From positions 2,294,001 to 2,358,000 of the forward strand of contig JARUPY010000189.1 in NCBI GenBank assembly GCA_029817715.1: DNA of 64,000 bases. The letters are read 5' to 3'. The position numbers and the translations under genes were made by a program. Position 1 is the first letter of the stretch. The number at the start of each line of letters is the position of its first letter. This document shows, one piece after another, positions 42,015 through 55,055 of the stretch. Below the pieces are notes generated by a model. It saw only the letters and a program-made list of their open reading frames with translations, made no database searches and was not told the DNA's origin. The stretch is from Melastoma dodecandrum (lineage: Eukaryota > Streptophyta > Magnoliopsida > Myrtales > Melastomataceae).

Positions 42015-42300
42015 ATTTTTAGTAAGCGCTTAACCGGATTGAATGTGATGTCGCGTTTGTTAGTAAATGGTCAGACGAATGGCGTCGCGTTTGTTAGTAA
42101 TCGCTTAGCCGAACGGGAAGTGGTATCGTGTTTATTAGTAAACACTTAACCAAATGAAAGGTATCACGCTTGTTAGTAAGGCTTAACCAAATTGAATGTG
42201 ACGTCGCGTCTATTAGAAAACGCTCAGTCGAGTGGCTTCGAGTTTGTTAGTAAACGCATAGCCGAAAGGTGGTGTCATGTTTAGAGAAACACTTAACCAA
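42015..42300. repeat. degenerate tandem repeat array in the gypsy 3' region
   Basis: About seven copies of a 35-45-bp unit close to GTCGCGTTTGTTAGTAAACG followed by CTTAGCCGAA. Copies diverge by substitutions and small indels. It lies between integrase and the expected 3' LTR of the minus-strand element, where some plant gypsy families carry variable arrays. Confidence 0.75.
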
Positions 42301-43679
42301 TATGGATAACTGGGAGTGGTGTCATAAAAAAAACTTGGACGTACTGAAGAGGAACATACCTTAGCTATGAGGGTCTGGATCTCGAAATCTGGGGTCATCT
42401 TGAGGTTGTTTGCTTCTCTCATGTGCATCTCTTGTTGCAAGTGCTGACTACGGATTATATGAATGCAAGATGTCTCATGTGCTTGTGCATTTTGTTTTTC
42501 GAAAAGGGTAAAGAAAGGTCTTCCTTGCATCTCTCAAGGCTCACTCAACGGATCTTTTCATGCTATCGGAGTGGAAATTTCGATTCCTTCGAAATGAATA
42601 CTCAGGTGCTAGTCGAAAGACTTTGATTTTGGTTATAATACAGGCTTGGTGTAAGACCGTATTTATAGAAGGCTTAATCTTTTAAGAAAGAAGACAAGTC
42701 AAAGAATCTCATTGAAGAAGACTCAAAATGTGAGGGCGTCACCTTTAAGTATGGTTCTCCCAAGGTGGATTTGCCCATCGACACAATACTCAAGGGTAGG
42801 GATATGATGGTAAGAGTATGTTAAGAAAGGTGCTGAAGGATGATATTTTTTTATTGGTTATGAGGCTTTTGAACTAGAAGCGCTTTTCCCCAGTTTGATA
42901 ATCAGGATCTTTGTTTTATCGGGGTCTAAAACTTTTGTGACCGTCATATTTCGGCCCATTTTGCTTTTGCGACTTTCATGTTTCGGCCCGTGTGTTAAAC
43001 TTTACTTTTTCTTTTGAGTAAACTTAATGGCTCGCTTCTTCTTCTTTTTTATGTTTGCCCCTCTCTTTTTTTTTTTTGAATTTTCAACAGGCTCGGTTCT
43101 CTGAAATTGTTTATGGATGTATTTGAATAGTTGAAAGACGGTAGGAGTATTGTGTCGACTTGCACGATCCATTAGAGATGTAGTTCACACTCAAACTTGA
43201 GGAAGTGACGCATCTCCATCTGAGTCATATTTAAAAGTCTAGACTATAAGAACTCTTTTTACCTCGATGAGAGGCGACTCTTTGACTTGAAAAGGGAATT
43301 GTGTTTCAAAAAATCTCCACTTTGGCAAGGAACGGCTAGCAATGGTAATTTGTTTGAGGATAAGAAAGAATGCCCGATGTCATCCTAGCTAGAGCACTTT
43401 CCGTCAAAGGGATTTCCTTCCCACTCTAACGCTTGTATGATTTCCTTGTAAGTGTTTTCTCTCAACTCTCCAAAAGGGTGCGTGTTTGGGGATATGTTTG
43501 CCTTTCTATCTTTAGCACACAAGTGTTCCGCTGAGGAAAGTGTTTCAATTCTTTTTAAGAAAATTTATTTACTAAAAATGCATGACAAATGTTTTATCAC
43601 TCGATGATTTTACCTATGATATTCGCTATGACTTCATGCCCTGTAGGGAAAGAGAAGGTTATAGTCAAGTACAATGTGA

Positions 43680-43870
43680 GAAGTTTTAATTTTGGAACAA
43701 TGCTTTCCTTTACAAATTACCTAATGACATTTGATGGTTTCCCCAGTAAAAGCATCTGCACAAAAAGGTAGCGTTGATTAGTTCCTAATTTGTATGAAAT
43801 CTAAACTGGAACGATACTTCCTTCACTGGTTACCTAACCACACTTGATGGTTGTCCCAGTTAAAACACCG
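43680..43870. repeat. imperfect duplication of about 65 bp
   Basis: A segment with GGAACAATGCTTTCCTT, then TTACCTAATGACA, then TTGATGGTTTCCCCAGT (43694-43748) is repeated at 43810-43865, with about 75% similarity by eye. It lies downstream of the gypsy integrase in sequence without coding signal. Confidence 0.6.
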
Positions 43871-43983
43871 TTTATTTGACATGGTTTGGAGCTCGTAGGT
43901 GGAGGCCTTTTTGTCGATTTTCCTGAGCTCAACGATCGTGGATGTGCGAATTTTATTTTCAAGTATAATAGCGCCGAAGCGAG

Positions 43984-44904
43984 TCAGCATTGACTAGTTG
44001 GATGAGAGTCCATCTTCATTAGGATGAGAGCGCCTCTAGGGAAAGCTTGCTTGACAACATACGGACCGTCATAGTTAGGGGTGAACTTCCCTCGAGGGTC
44101 TTTGACATTCGACAGAATTCGCTTTAGAACCATATCACCAGACTTGAATATTACTGGTTTGACCATTGTATTGAAAGCTCGGGATATGCGATCTTGATAA
44201 CATTGCATATGATGTGCAGCGATGAGTCGCTTTTCATCCATGAGATCCAGATGAGCTATACGATGTTGCACATAATCGTCTTCAGTCATGTTTGCCTCCT
44301 AGAGTACCCTAAGGGACGGGATCTGAACCTCGTTTGGTAGAACCGCTTGTGCTCCATAGACAAGTTCGAAAGGAGTTGCCCCAGTTGAAGTGCGCGTTGT
44401 TGTCTGATAAGCAAGTAGAGCATATAGGAGCTTTTCGTGCCAATCACGATATGTCATCGCCATCTTTCGGATAATATTCTTTATATTTTAATTCGTAGCT
44501 TCTACGGCACCGTTCATTTGTGGTCGGTATGGAGAGGAGTTGAGATGCTTGATTCGAAATTCCTCACACAATGAATCAATAATCTTGTTGTTAAAATTGG
44601 TGTCGTTATCAGTTACGAGCAGTTCGGGTATTCCATAGCGAGCAATTATATTGACGCAGACGAATCAAGCCACGTTCTTTGTTGTAACTTCTTTGAAGGA
44701 CTGTGCTTCTATACATTTGGTGAAGTAATCAATGGAGACTAGGATAAATCGATGACCGTTTGAATCTTTCGGATTTATTGGGCCTAGGACACCCATCCCC
44801 CACATTGAGAAAGGCCAGGGTTCGAATAACAGGAACAATCTAGTAGGAGGCAAGTGGACTTTGTCACTATAAACATGGCATTTCTGGCAGTGACGTACAT
44901 ACAA
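43984..44904 (-). pseudogene. gypsy integrase and C-terminal tail remnant
   Basis: Minus-strand fragments give the H2C2 zinc region (about 44990-44870, YVRHCQKCHVYSD), the first catalytic block (WGMGVLGPINPKDSNGHRF, then VSIDYFTKCIEA) and, in another frame, a PYRPQMNGAVEAT-like block at about 44530. A GATPFELVYGAQAVLP-like stretch follows near 44370, with the C-terminal DNA-binding tail (FKSGDMVLKRIL, GKFTPNYDGPYVV). Stops near 44665, 44490 and 44299 break it. Confidence 0.75.
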
Positions 44905-45383
44905 AAATGTAATCCGCTTCGATTGTCAGCCAGTAATACCCTTGTCGCATGATCTTTTGTGCTAGAGCATATCCATTCATATGCGGCCCGCATACGCCTT
45001 CATAGATTTCAGTAATAAGTTCTTGTGCTTCGTGCGCATCAACACATCTCATAAGAGTCGCAGTAAATGACTTCTTGTGTAACACGTCTCCATCTAGAAA
45101 GTAGTTGTGGGCGATCCGCTGTATGAATATTCGTTCTTTCCCGTTGCTTCCTTCTGGAAAGTGGCCCGTTTGTAAGAAAACTTTGATATCGAAATACCAT
45201 GGTTTGTCTGTTTCACTGGTGATGGCAGCACAACTCGCATTATGAGTGATGTCGATTTGTAAGGGCTTGATTCTGTCCGACGAGTGGGATCATTGAAGCC
45301 AATGTGACTAGTGCATCTACGAAACGATTCTCCGTTCGAGGTAAGTAGTTGAACTCAATATTGCGGAAACGTTTGATGACATC

Positions 45384-45821
45384 TTAAAGGTAATCATGAT
45401 ATGGAAAGAGTTTTGCATTACAGGCCTTTCGTGCCCCATTTGTTTGAGCGATAATGAGTGTTGAGTCTCCGAAAACGTCGATATCTTGCACTCGCAGGTC
45501 CAGAGCATGTTGAAGGCCGAGGATATAGGCTTCATATTCTGCAATGTTGTTGATGCACGGAAAAACAACCTTCGAAGTGGCCGGATAATACTGACAGGTA
45601 GGAGATATCACAACAACTCCAATACCTGACCCACTAAGATTGACTGCTCCATCAAAGTACAGAGTCCATCGTTGATCATTGTCTGCAACTAGAATGTTCT
45701 CGTCTGGTAACTTGACATCCAAAGGAGACACATCCGGTCCAGGGTAGTCGGCAATATAGTCTATGAATATTTCGTCCTTTGACAGACTTAGTGGCAACAT
45801 ATCGTATGTCAAATTCAGCAA
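45384..45821 (-). pseudogene. second RNase H-like domain of the Tat-type gypsy element
   Basis: The reading contains WTLYFDGAVNLSGSGIGVVV, then NNIAEYEAYILGLQHAL and VFGDSTLIIAQTNG. This is the complete set of catalytic motifs of the additional RNase H found between the classical RNase H and integrase in Tat-lineage elements. It is open for 145 codons and frames are broken on both sides. Confidence 0.8.
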
Positions 45822-46021
45822 GTTATAGTTGTCATTTGGAGATACGTCCAGCTGAACAGATATTTCAAAGGATCATTTTCCGACACCAGAAGAATCTCGT
45901 AGTGAAGAGTGTATTGCCTTAATCGATGAAGTACCCAAACTAATGCACAGTATGTTCGTTCCAAAATCGTGTAACGGGTCTCACTGGGTGTGAAATTCTT
46001 GCTCGGGTAATATATAGCGTA

Positions 46022-46432
46022 TTATTTGCCGCCATCCGGTTGTTGTGCCAGAAGAGCTCCTAGTGATTCATCCTGAACAGTAAGGTAGAGTGTCAAGGGA
46101 TGCCCCGGTATCGACGGGAGTAATATCGGAGGGTTCAACAGGTATTGTTTCATTTGTTCAAAGGCGGCGTGGCACTCGGTGTTCCACTCAATTGAGGCAT
46201 CTTTCTTGAGGAGCTTGAATATGGGTTTGCAAGTTTCCGACAAATTTGAGATAAAACGAGCTATATAATTGAGCCGACCAATGAAATATCTGACCTCCTT
46301 AGCCGTCTTTGGTGGTGGTAAATTTAGAATGGCCTCCACTTTGGCTAAATCAACTTCGACACCGCGGTTGCTAACGACAAAACCAAGTAGCTTTCCTGAT
46401 GTTGCCCCAAATACGCATTTTGCAGGGTTCAA
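46022..46432 (-). pseudogene. gypsy RT thumb and first RNase H segment
   Basis: The reading shows the RT end and connection (KCVFGATSGKLLGFVVSNRG, later VRYFIGRLNYIARFI), followed by LTLYLTVQDESLGALLAQQ, the start of the classical gypsy RNase H. The remainder of that RNase H is in other frames at 45850-46020. Confidence 0.78.
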
Positions 46433-46439
46433 TCGTAGC

Positions 46440-47318
46440 TTGAATTTCCTTAATTACTCGAATAATTTTTGTAAAACATTGACACATTCCTCCCCGACGC
46501 GCGACTTAGCAATCATGTCTTCCACGCACACCTCAATTTCTTTGTGCATCATATTGTAGAATAATGCTACCACGGCCCGTTGATAAGTTGCCCCAGCGTT
46601 CTTAACCAAACGGCATTACTCGATAGCAAAATATTCCCCAAGGGGTAGTAAATGTCGTCTTTTTCTTATCTTCCTCTGCCATTCGGATATGATTATAACC
46701 CGAAAAGCCATCCATGAAAGAGAAATTATTGAATCCCTCAGTGTTGTCTACCAGAACGTCGATGTGTGGTAAGAAAAAATCGTCCTTAGGGCTAGCCTTG
46801 TTTAGGTCACGATAATTGACGTAAATGCGGAAATTTGCCATTTTTCTTCATAACCGGTACAATGTTTGCAACCCATTGAGGGTAACGAGCGACCTCGATA
46901 CCTTTAATAATTTGTCAACTTCTTCCTTGATGGCAAGTACGAGTTCGGGCTTGTATCGGCGTTGCTTCTGTTTCTTGGGAGGTATTGACAGATCTGTAAG
47001 AATGTGGTGCTGCACAATGTCTACGTCGAGTCCTGGCATGTTCACATAACTCCATGCGAATACATCCGAATACTCATGCAGGAGGGATGTGAGAAGGTCG
47101 GCTTCATTTTGAGGAAGGTCGAAGCGTATGAATAATTCTTTCGGCTCCTCATGTGTCCCTATGTTGATAGCAATTGGTTCATGGACAGTTATTCCTTTGG
47201 GTTCTTCATGACGCCGAAGTTCCTGCCCGAAGCCGTAGTAATCATCGAGTGACTTTGGGATTTCATCAGTGTCTGAGCGCTGTCCCTGCAAGGCAAAATG
47301 AAGTTTTGTGAGGGACAT
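46440..47318 (-). pseudogene. gypsy reverse transcriptase remnant
   Basis: Fragments at 46848-47318 include MPGLDVDIVQHHI and KKQKQRRYKPELVLAIKEEV, the usual approach to RT. At 46602-46841 are FRIYVNYRDLNKASPKDDF, SFMDGFSGYNHIRMAEEDKK and GIFCYRVMPFG. The YxDD-type motif should fall near 46500-46540, where the reading (VCVEDMIAKS) keeps an ED in place of the usual DD. Frame breaks occur near 46845 and 46600. Confidence 0.75.
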
Positions 47319-48121
47319 GAAAATTAACTTAATGAGGCAAGAAGATGAAGTGAGAGGACGTCAGGCATCGGTGAGCACGAAACGGCTGTGAACTGCCCCA
47401 AGAGAATGCTCCTTTTCGTCATATGCCTAACGTTGTTTCCCTCACACTCCAATTCGACAACTTCTAATGTACCGGTTATTACATACTTTGACCACAGTAA
47501 GAATATAGCAAGGTGACTCGATCTAAATGAAGACGCGTTCGCGTAAACACGACGACCTCAAAACAATCCAAATGACTAAGAATAAATTAGATAAGAAGGA
47601 GAAACGGGACGGTTCACCCTTCAACTGGTGCAACGATGGTGAAAGAGGGCGGCACTTCGTCAATGGTGCATACTGAAAGGACATGGAATAATGGGATGAG
47701 ATCCACACTGTTTCCCGATGCAGGGATGAAAGTCTCTCGAAGAAGTGGGCATATTAAGGACCCCTTCCCGTCTCGATAAGGCTTTTCTCGACCGGGATAT
47801 CTGAAACCCGGGCCAACAGTTCCAATTTGGCTTCTAATATGGAGCGCAAGGGGTTTTGGACTCCCTTGACCATGGGTACCCAAGTCTTTCCCTGTCAGAT
47901 AACTATAATATACAAGCATCCGGGCTGCATTGAGTAAGGGGAGCGGGATCTCCGGCTTACTTTCTTCCTCTTTGCACCATGTAGATTATCTCAATCGTTT
48001 GAGTGGTGCTCGGCTCCTCTGCCGGTTCTGGTACATATGGAAGATCGATCTCGTTGTAGACAGGGACATCACACTCTCCTTGTACAATGATGAGTTTGTC
48101 TCCGATGACGAACTTAACCCT

Positions 48122-48448
48122 CTACTGTACGGTAGAAGGGACTGCGCCAGTCGCATGGATCCATAGGCTCCCCAAAAGCATATTAAATGAGCCTACGGCT
48201 TCGAGCACGTTGAAGGTTGTTTCAAACTTAGCAGGTCCCATGTAGATGTCTAGAAGAATCTCCCCAAATTCTTTGTGTCTCTCCCCATCGAAAGCTCGGA
48301 GGACAAGGCTGCTGACTCGATGCTGGGACTCGTCGATGTGATGTTGCTTCAGTACTGTGACAGGGACAATATTCACACCAAATCCACCATCAATCAACAC
48401 CCGTGGAATCATCATTTCTCGGCACTTAACTGTGACAAAAAGTGCCAT
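48122..48448 (-). pseudogene. gypsy aspartic protease remnant
   Basis: The reading MALFVTVKCREMMIPRVLID then GGFGVNIVPVTVLKQ contains the LIDGG active-site position (most family members have D-S/T/N-G). Later GSFNMLLGSLWIHATGAVPS is the conserved flap-side L-LG-x-W motif. Position between gag and RT agrees. Confidence 0.7.
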
Positions 48449-48862
48449 GTTGTTCTCCTTCCCGGATTGTGGCAGATCTTCGTCAGAGAAAAAAATCGAG
48501 TCTCAAGAGAGAAGGCTTGACATGAATACATCAAGGCAGTTAACTTCTGCACAGGCACGTAGACTTCCGCTAGAAATTTCTGCAAGACTTCGCGATGCTT
48601 GTCTGATGAGTTACTGAGATCAAAGAGAGAGATCTAACCTCGTTGCTTTCTTAATTGTTCAACGATATCATATTCACTTGTTCTTATAAACTTCACCACT
48701 TTCTTAGCCTCTTCAAGCGGCACCTCGCTTATCTTTGGAGTCTTAGAACTCTTCAGTGCTTTAGTTGCAGGGATAACTCGGCCAGAACGAGTGATCGTGG
48801 CTGCTCTTTCGCCTTCTCCCGACGGAATGGTTACCGAATTAGTCGAAGCATTAGTTTATGGC

Positions 48863-50954
48863 TTATAGATGAAAGGTTGACTGGTGGTAGATGTCTGGTA
48901 AAATGAAGGTGGATGTTGCAAGTGGCATGTAAATAGTAAGCTTTCCATTTCGATCTCCTGGTTGCGTTGAGTGCAGAACACATACGATCTCTTCATGTAT
49001 CGGCCAAGCTGACTCTATAGTGAGGAAAAGTGGTGGTAGCTCTGCCTCGAAATTGTCGGTTGCTATCATATTCACATGCTCAGGCAACAGATTTTGCTGA
49101 ATGTTCGGAGGGTTGGTTGGGGTCTCGAAGGCTATTATTTTGTCGTCGAGCAGCGACTGTATTTTAATCCTAAGCGCAAAACAGTTCCTTGTATCGTGGC
49201 CCACGCCACCTGAGTGATACAGACAGATTGCATTTGGGTTGTAATAGCGGGCTAATGGGTTGACTCGTGTTGGAGGAATCGGAGAGATGTAACCCATCTC
49301 ATGCTGGCGTTGAAACATGGTATCCAATGGATCGGGAAGGGGAGTCAGATCTTTGACTTTTCTACGTGGTCTATCATTCCTGTTGGCATTTTGCTCCGGC
49401 TTAGAGACTTGACTATGTTCTTGCGAACCGAATCCGGATGAGTAGTCAACGGTCGGTACATCCTAGGATTCGCAGGTGCATGACTGTTGGTATTTCGCTC
49501 AATACTTGCAAAAGTTTCACTCTTTCCTTTTTCGCGAGGTGTTGATTTGACAGTCGAGTTAGCAACAATCAGGCCATCCCTCATAGCATCTTCTACCTGC
49601 TCCGCATTTAACACAACTTCACTAAATGAAGAGTCGCGCTGTGTGAATATATACTGGTAAAAATCCCTTGGGAGGAGATGAAGAAATTCATCCATAAGTT
49701 CTCCCTCCTTTAGTAGAGGTTGGATCTGCAATGCCTTCTGACGTATTTATCGTGCATAATCCTTTATGGACTCGTTGCGATATTTCTCTAGCTTATGCAA
49801 ATCACATATAGTGGGCTCCATCTCAATATTGAAGCTGTAGTGGTTCAGAAATTCTTGCGCTAGCACCTTAAATGATGCGTAGTTTGAGGTGTTTAGAGAT
49901 AGATACCAGTGTAGTGCCGAGCCAATGAGGTTTTGCTGAAACAGAGCTACTTGGAATGGATCATCTTTGGGGCAAATAGACATCTAATGGATAAAGAATT
50001 TCAAATGCATTTTTGGACAGCCGTCCCCCCTTGAACTTCTAAAAATCTGGTAGCTTGAATTTGTGGGGTATTGAAATCTTCAGGATTTGGATGTCATAGT
50101 CCTCAAGAGAGTATATGTTATGTCCCTGGACCATATTTAGTCTTCCTTCAAAGTGGGCGAGGCGCTTCTGCTCACTTTCTTGTAATGATGCGATCCTGGG
50201 TTCGACTCTGGCCTCAATGTCAACTTGTCCTTTAGGTCTGAGAATAACTCTTCAAAAACGGCTGCATTTTTTCGTGTCGGCGTTTGAGTGATAGCCTCGA
50301 CAATACAGACCTCTGGCAAGGTGGTAGGTGGAGGAAGAACTCCAGGATATTGGAACGGTTATACTGTCTTGGCATGGTGGAGGGGCGCCAACCCCGAAGT
50401 GGCGCCTTGTGACGGATGCAAACAAGGGATCACTGGTGGAGTCATGGTTGATGCCAATGGTGTTGTGGGTATTGGAGGAACAAAGGATGGGATTTGAGGT
50501 GTTATGGTCGTTGATGGAAGATGTGTCTTTGCTGTAGTGGATAAGCTCGGCTGTTGGTTAGGGACCATGTTGCTCAGCATTGTCTGCAGCAGTGCCATAT
50601 TCTCACAAGTTGATCCACTCGTGCCTCCAAATGAGCATTTGTAGTGTGCTCGTGGTTTCTATTTTCTGTCAGGGGGACACGTGAGCTATTTAGAGAGATC
50701 CCCGATTGCAACTGATGGTCGTCAATCGGGCTAAAGGGAGTTGATCCGGCGGCTGACGCATATCTAGCTAAAACGGAAGTGAAATCTGCAGACGTTCTTG
50801 GGTTGGGCATCATCGTATCAGACGAGGAGACTCGTGAGTTGGCCATGTGCACCTTCCGGCTTCGAAGCTCGAACGGACGCGTCCTTGGGATATTAATTTG
50901 GTACCTTGGATTGAAAATTGTATTAGTAAATATAAATAAATGAGGATGATGCAA
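48863..50954 (-). pseudogene. gypsy gag remnant in several frames
   Basis: From the N-terminal side (right): a MANSRVSSSDTMMPNPRTSA segment (about 50850), a proline/threonine-rich linker (50598-50359), a gag core (SICPKDDPFQVALFQQNLIG, then ALHWYLSLN, 49983-49747), the following YIFTQRDSSFSEVVLNAEQV (49731-49345), and a knuckle-like motif CLYHSGGVGHDTRNCF at about 49215. At least five breaks separate the pieces. Confidence 0.72.
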
Positions 50955-51727
50955 ATGACGTGGAATGCAACATGCGAATGAGCATCCGTGCTTGACATAC
51001 CTTTCGGACCAAGGGATTTCTCGTGAGTTTTAAAAGGAAAATGTAAAGATCTGGATTGGTCGTCTGCGCTCTAGACATGTAGAGGACCTGTAAGCATACG
51101 ATGACTCAATTGAAGAAGCTGATTATTTTCGACTTAAATATGACATCATTAATTTTGACCGCCTCCGCGAGGAACATAACTATTGATGTTCAGGTGTGGA
51201 GTAGAGAGACAGAGCAAGGAGTGGAATTTAGCCGGAGAGCAGCGCACTACGAATATCCCGCCTCGACATCTCGGGGACTTGTAGGGCGGTAGGTGCCTTC
51301 GGGATGAATCTGATTGTGAATACTCTCGACTTGGGGGAGTTCGGCTAGGGTCCTGGCAGGCGAAGGAGTTCTAGTGGATGTTCGAATTTGTTCGATGGAT
51401 TCGAAATTTTCAAGAGTTTGGAAAGAAATGCCTCGTTAAGATCCTTGTCATTTAAAGGGTCAAAAGGGATGTATCTAGTCGTCTATTGCATCTCTCAGAA
51501 AAGAGGATTTCTTAGCTATGGAATCCCGTTTATGCGAACTGATTACTTCGGTTGGACTTGCCTAGTTTCCTCGTTTACAATTTTCAAGTTGGTGTTCACT
51601 ATCAGTTCTCTTCTATGGATACTTTGTTTGTTTTAAAAATGGACCATGCTAGTTAGAAGTTCACATGCAGATAAAAGTGCATTTCTTATACGTTCGATCA
51701 AATACATTATATATTAGCTTTATTGGA

Positions 51728-53025
51728 TCAGACAATCAATGGCAGGCCGTCCTTAGGCTGAGCTGAGGTGGATGGGAGGCTCCTTTCCATTGCTAGACGT
51801 TGGTGCTTGAAGGTTGCAATCATGAGATCATATTCGTCGAGGTCAATGAATGGACAAGTGAACTCGATGATCTGCGGCTGCTCCCACACTTTGACGATGT
51901 GTTTAATAGCACTCCCAAATCGAGCTTTTTGAAGTTGTAAGTCATCTGTGTAGAAAGGCTTGTGAAGATGGTGGAACCTTCGGGAATCCTTCGAGTTGGT
52001 GCTCAACTCGAATGGGTACATAATAAGAGCTCCCGTGAAGACCGAGGATTGGTATATAGGCACTCCCCTTAGCTGCGAGCATGATCGAACCGGTCTTAAA
52101 ATGTTGAGACATATGGGAAAAATGATATCTCGTAAGACCCTCGAAAAAAGACTTCCAATATGTGAATCCTTTGGGGGTGTGGCGAGAAAAGTGTCGCAAT
52201 AAATCTTGATCATGAAGATATTCATAGGCGCTAATCCCCAAGTGAGAAGGAAACCATGCTAGGAGCAGAGGCAAGCAAAACATTATGTCGTGATTACGAA
52301 CTCCTCCGACTTGGATACTGATCCTCGTGAAGCCGCTGAGTGTTTCGCCAAGAATAGTGGGAATGAAGGGCTTGCCCGATAATAATGCTCTTGTGATATG
52401 GACAGCCCGTGCATGAATGGAACGCTTGGCAAATGGAAAGATGATCGTCTCGACGATGGCAAGAATGAAACCCCGAGCAGACAATTAACTTGCTTCATTT
52501 TCAGCCAAGTAAACACTCCTTTCACAGGAAAGAAGCTCTTCAATATTCACATGGCTATGAGAGGTAATTAGTGACGATGCTGCAGTCGGTGTAACATTGA
52601 GAACAATTGGAAGATCATTCTTTAGTGAAGGGGTACGTTCTAGAGGAAGTAAACCAAGGATGTGGGGGAGTCGCACAAGCTGGGTATAGTCCTCTAATGT
52701 TGCTGATAACTCAAAGTCTCCGAACTTGAATGAGAAAGTGTTTTGAGTCCCATTTTTCTAGTAAGTTACGTAGGAATCCCAAATCCAGTTCGATATCAAT
52801 GAGGTCAACAAGGCTTCCCAGCTTTGTTCGGACAAAATCTTGCTCAGACGGGTATAAACATTTGAACCAATCTTTTAGCGCGTGGCCGGATGAGAAATCA
52901 TGTGTCAAGTTTATTATAGGCATCCTGGATTTTAGAGAAATGGATCCGAAAGACATGTAAAGAATGTGCTTAAGATGCAAACAGAAAAATATATGCAAAT
53001 TGCTAAAATGGATGCAAGCGCACAA
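51728..53025 (-). pseudogene. extra ORF upstream of gag: DUF7745-like protein, broken
   Basis: Three minus-strand pieces read as one protein. They are 53025-52711 (DFSSGHALKDWFKCLYPSEQ, LVDLIDIELDLGFLRNLLEK), 52676-52485 (DYTQLVRLPHILGLLP-type) and 52484-51728 (FAKRSIHARAVHITRALLSG, ILGETLSGFTR, LPLLLAWFPSHL). The layout resembles the DUF7745 proteins related to the plant mobile domain that are often linked to gypsy elements. A stop after NEAS and a shift near 51940 break it. It lies between the 5' LTR and gag, in the sense orientation. Family assignment is from memory of the pattern and is moderate. Confidence 0.55.
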
Positions 53026-53532
53026 CGCAAATGAATAAATTTAACAAGAGAAAAAAACAACCCCCTCACCGAACCGAGCTAAATTAAACAAGACACAGAA
53101 AAGAAGGGGTTAGAGTAAGATAAATAATAATGAAAACATGAGTAATGAAATCATGAAGAGGGGAACCCATCAAATGATTCTATCTACCGTCTCGGATGTG
53201 GCTTGGGCCCATTCATTAACCGTCAAGCGGAGAAATCCGAGTCTGGGTTCATTTTAAATGAAATGACTCGGATATTCGTCCGGGGATAAATAGGTACCCA
53301 CCTAAACGTAGAGGCAAACGACCAATACCCGTCGGCATATGGTATACCCGAACAAATCATGTGGCGCCCGGGATGAAGGCTCATATAGCAGAGGAAAACC
53401 AAACATCAAGTAAAATTAAACATGAAAGAGCATCAAACAAATTCAAGCACAAAACACATACGGAAAGCTAAGCGTCCCTCTTTTCGAAAAATGAGTTTTC
53501 GACCCTAATTTTCTAAAAAATCACCAAGTTTC

Positions 53533-53551
53533 CCTAGCGGAGTCGCCAAAT
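53533..53551 (-). promoter_or_regulatory. primer-binding site of the decayed Tat-like element
   Basis: On the minus strand, immediately after LTR end CGCGACA, the sequence is GATTTGGCGACTCCGCTAGG, the TTTGGCGACTC-type primer site used by many plant gypsy elements. Confidence 0.75.
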
Positions 53552-53552
53552 C

Positions 53553-54600
53553 TGTCGCGGGTGGATCCCATTTCGGGTTCCATCTAAAATGGAAATCCTC
53601 CCTTGATGATAAGGCTTTGGATTTTGAAAACGTGTTGCAGTCGTCACTAAATTATTTTAAGTTCAAGTTAGAAAAACTATAGAGATTCATTTAGGTTCTG
53701 GAATTAGGTATTACTAAATCACATGCATCACAAAGAAAATGGAGGCAATAAAATTGTCTGTATCTAAATACCTGAATTTATTAAGGCTCAGTTTTGAAAA
53801 GGAATTGTTTGGCATTAAAAATGATCTCAGGCTCATTAATGGTTAAAATGTCTATGTGAATTATTTTTTAGAAGAATTATTCGTTAAAAAATACTTTGGG
53901 CATAACGCAAGAAACATAGATTGATTAATGCCCTTGACAATTCCTAAGCCGAATTGAATTCGAGGAAGAGCCGGTTATAGGATCAGCAAGATTGGTTCCA
54001 TTTCTCATCTCCCTTAACGCACCCGTTAGCGTTGTACCTTATGATGCTGTTTTAAAATAGGTTTACAGCGAACCTGGCGAGCCGCTGATGCAGTACTTTT
54101 TTTTTATAAATACTGATGCAGTACGTTGGTGAGTGCGAAGCCGTCTTTTGAGGGTCTTGATCTTCGAGAATCCAAATAATCCATTGAATATATATCCTCC
54201 TTGATTCTTGTCTCGAGAGCGTCGAACAGGGTACGTGCCTTGGTTGTCCTCGTCTGCAAGCATGCCCCCGGAGTGTCTGCATATAAACAAAGCGACGAAG
54301 TAAACCGTTTCAGAAGAAATAATTAAGTTTTGAAAACACACAAAATAATTTATCATTTCAAAGTGCTTTCAAAATAATGAGACGCGCAATGAATCGGAAA
54401 AATAATTTAAGGAGAAAACATTGTTACGTGTGTTTAATTTTAGGGCTTCGTTATGATTTATAATATAGCAAGTTCAACATAATTTTGACTAGTTAACAAT
54501 TCATTTTACTCTTAAGAAAGAGCATTTCACCGAACAATATTTCAACAAATCCCAAAGCAAGAAGAGAGGAACCGAGAATGTCTCACCTTTGGAGCCGTAA
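53553..54600 (-). repeat. 5' LTR of the decayed Tat-like element (outer end uncertain)
   Basis: The inner edge is clear: plus-strand TGTCGCGGGTGG at 53553 next to the primer site. The LTR extends right through AT-rich sequence. A 12-bp direct repeat CTGATGCAGTAC at about 54084 and 54108 flanks a T-rich segment. The outer end was not found because the next element's LTR follows. Confidence 0.55.
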
Positions 54601-55055
54601 CTTATTGTTGAAATTAGTGTCATCGCAGACGATGCTTGACTGATTGAACGGAGGAGATGGCAACGATGACCCTAAGGAAGGTGGATCGGCGCAAGCGGTT
54701 GAAATTGACATCGAGCCGCAGTCGAAAAGTTCTTTGTCTAACTAAGGTAAGATGTCGAGGATTCCGCCAAGTAAGGTTGCTGAGGCGGTTTGCACCGAAT
54801 AGCGTGGGGCAAGTCTTGAAAGAAAACGAACATCCACTCTGTTCGCGCACGAAGTGGATCACGTTGGAAATATTTGGCAATGGACTCACAGTAGTTATAT
54901 TGTGGTCGCCAGTAAGAAGATGCACTAACTTATACAGAAATAATGCAAGTCTTACAATCTTAATGAATAAAGGAAACAGGGCTTACAGCCATTAAAAATG
55001 GAAAAAAAGCGCAAGTATTGACGACGACGTGGAAATCTGTGACGGTGGAGAACTT

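Larger units (their letters stand above)
41960..54600 (-). mobile_element. Tat-like Ty3/gypsy retrotransposon, decayed (about 12.6 kb)
   Basis: Reading right to left: 5' LTR (from 53553 rightward), primer site, DUF7745-like ORF, gag, protease, RT, RNase H, a second RNase H-like domain, integrase, and a long 3' region with repeats. RT before integrase is the gypsy order, and the second RNase H is the mark of the Tat lineage. I could not find a 3' LTR matching the 5' LTR, so the left end is probably truncated. Left and right limits are estimates. Coding parts have many stops but are easily recognised. Confidence 0.75.

Noticed and set aside
54657..54995. 112-codon plus-strand frame
   Set aside because: It lies in the LTR junction between two gypsy elements, is basic and has no recognisable domain.
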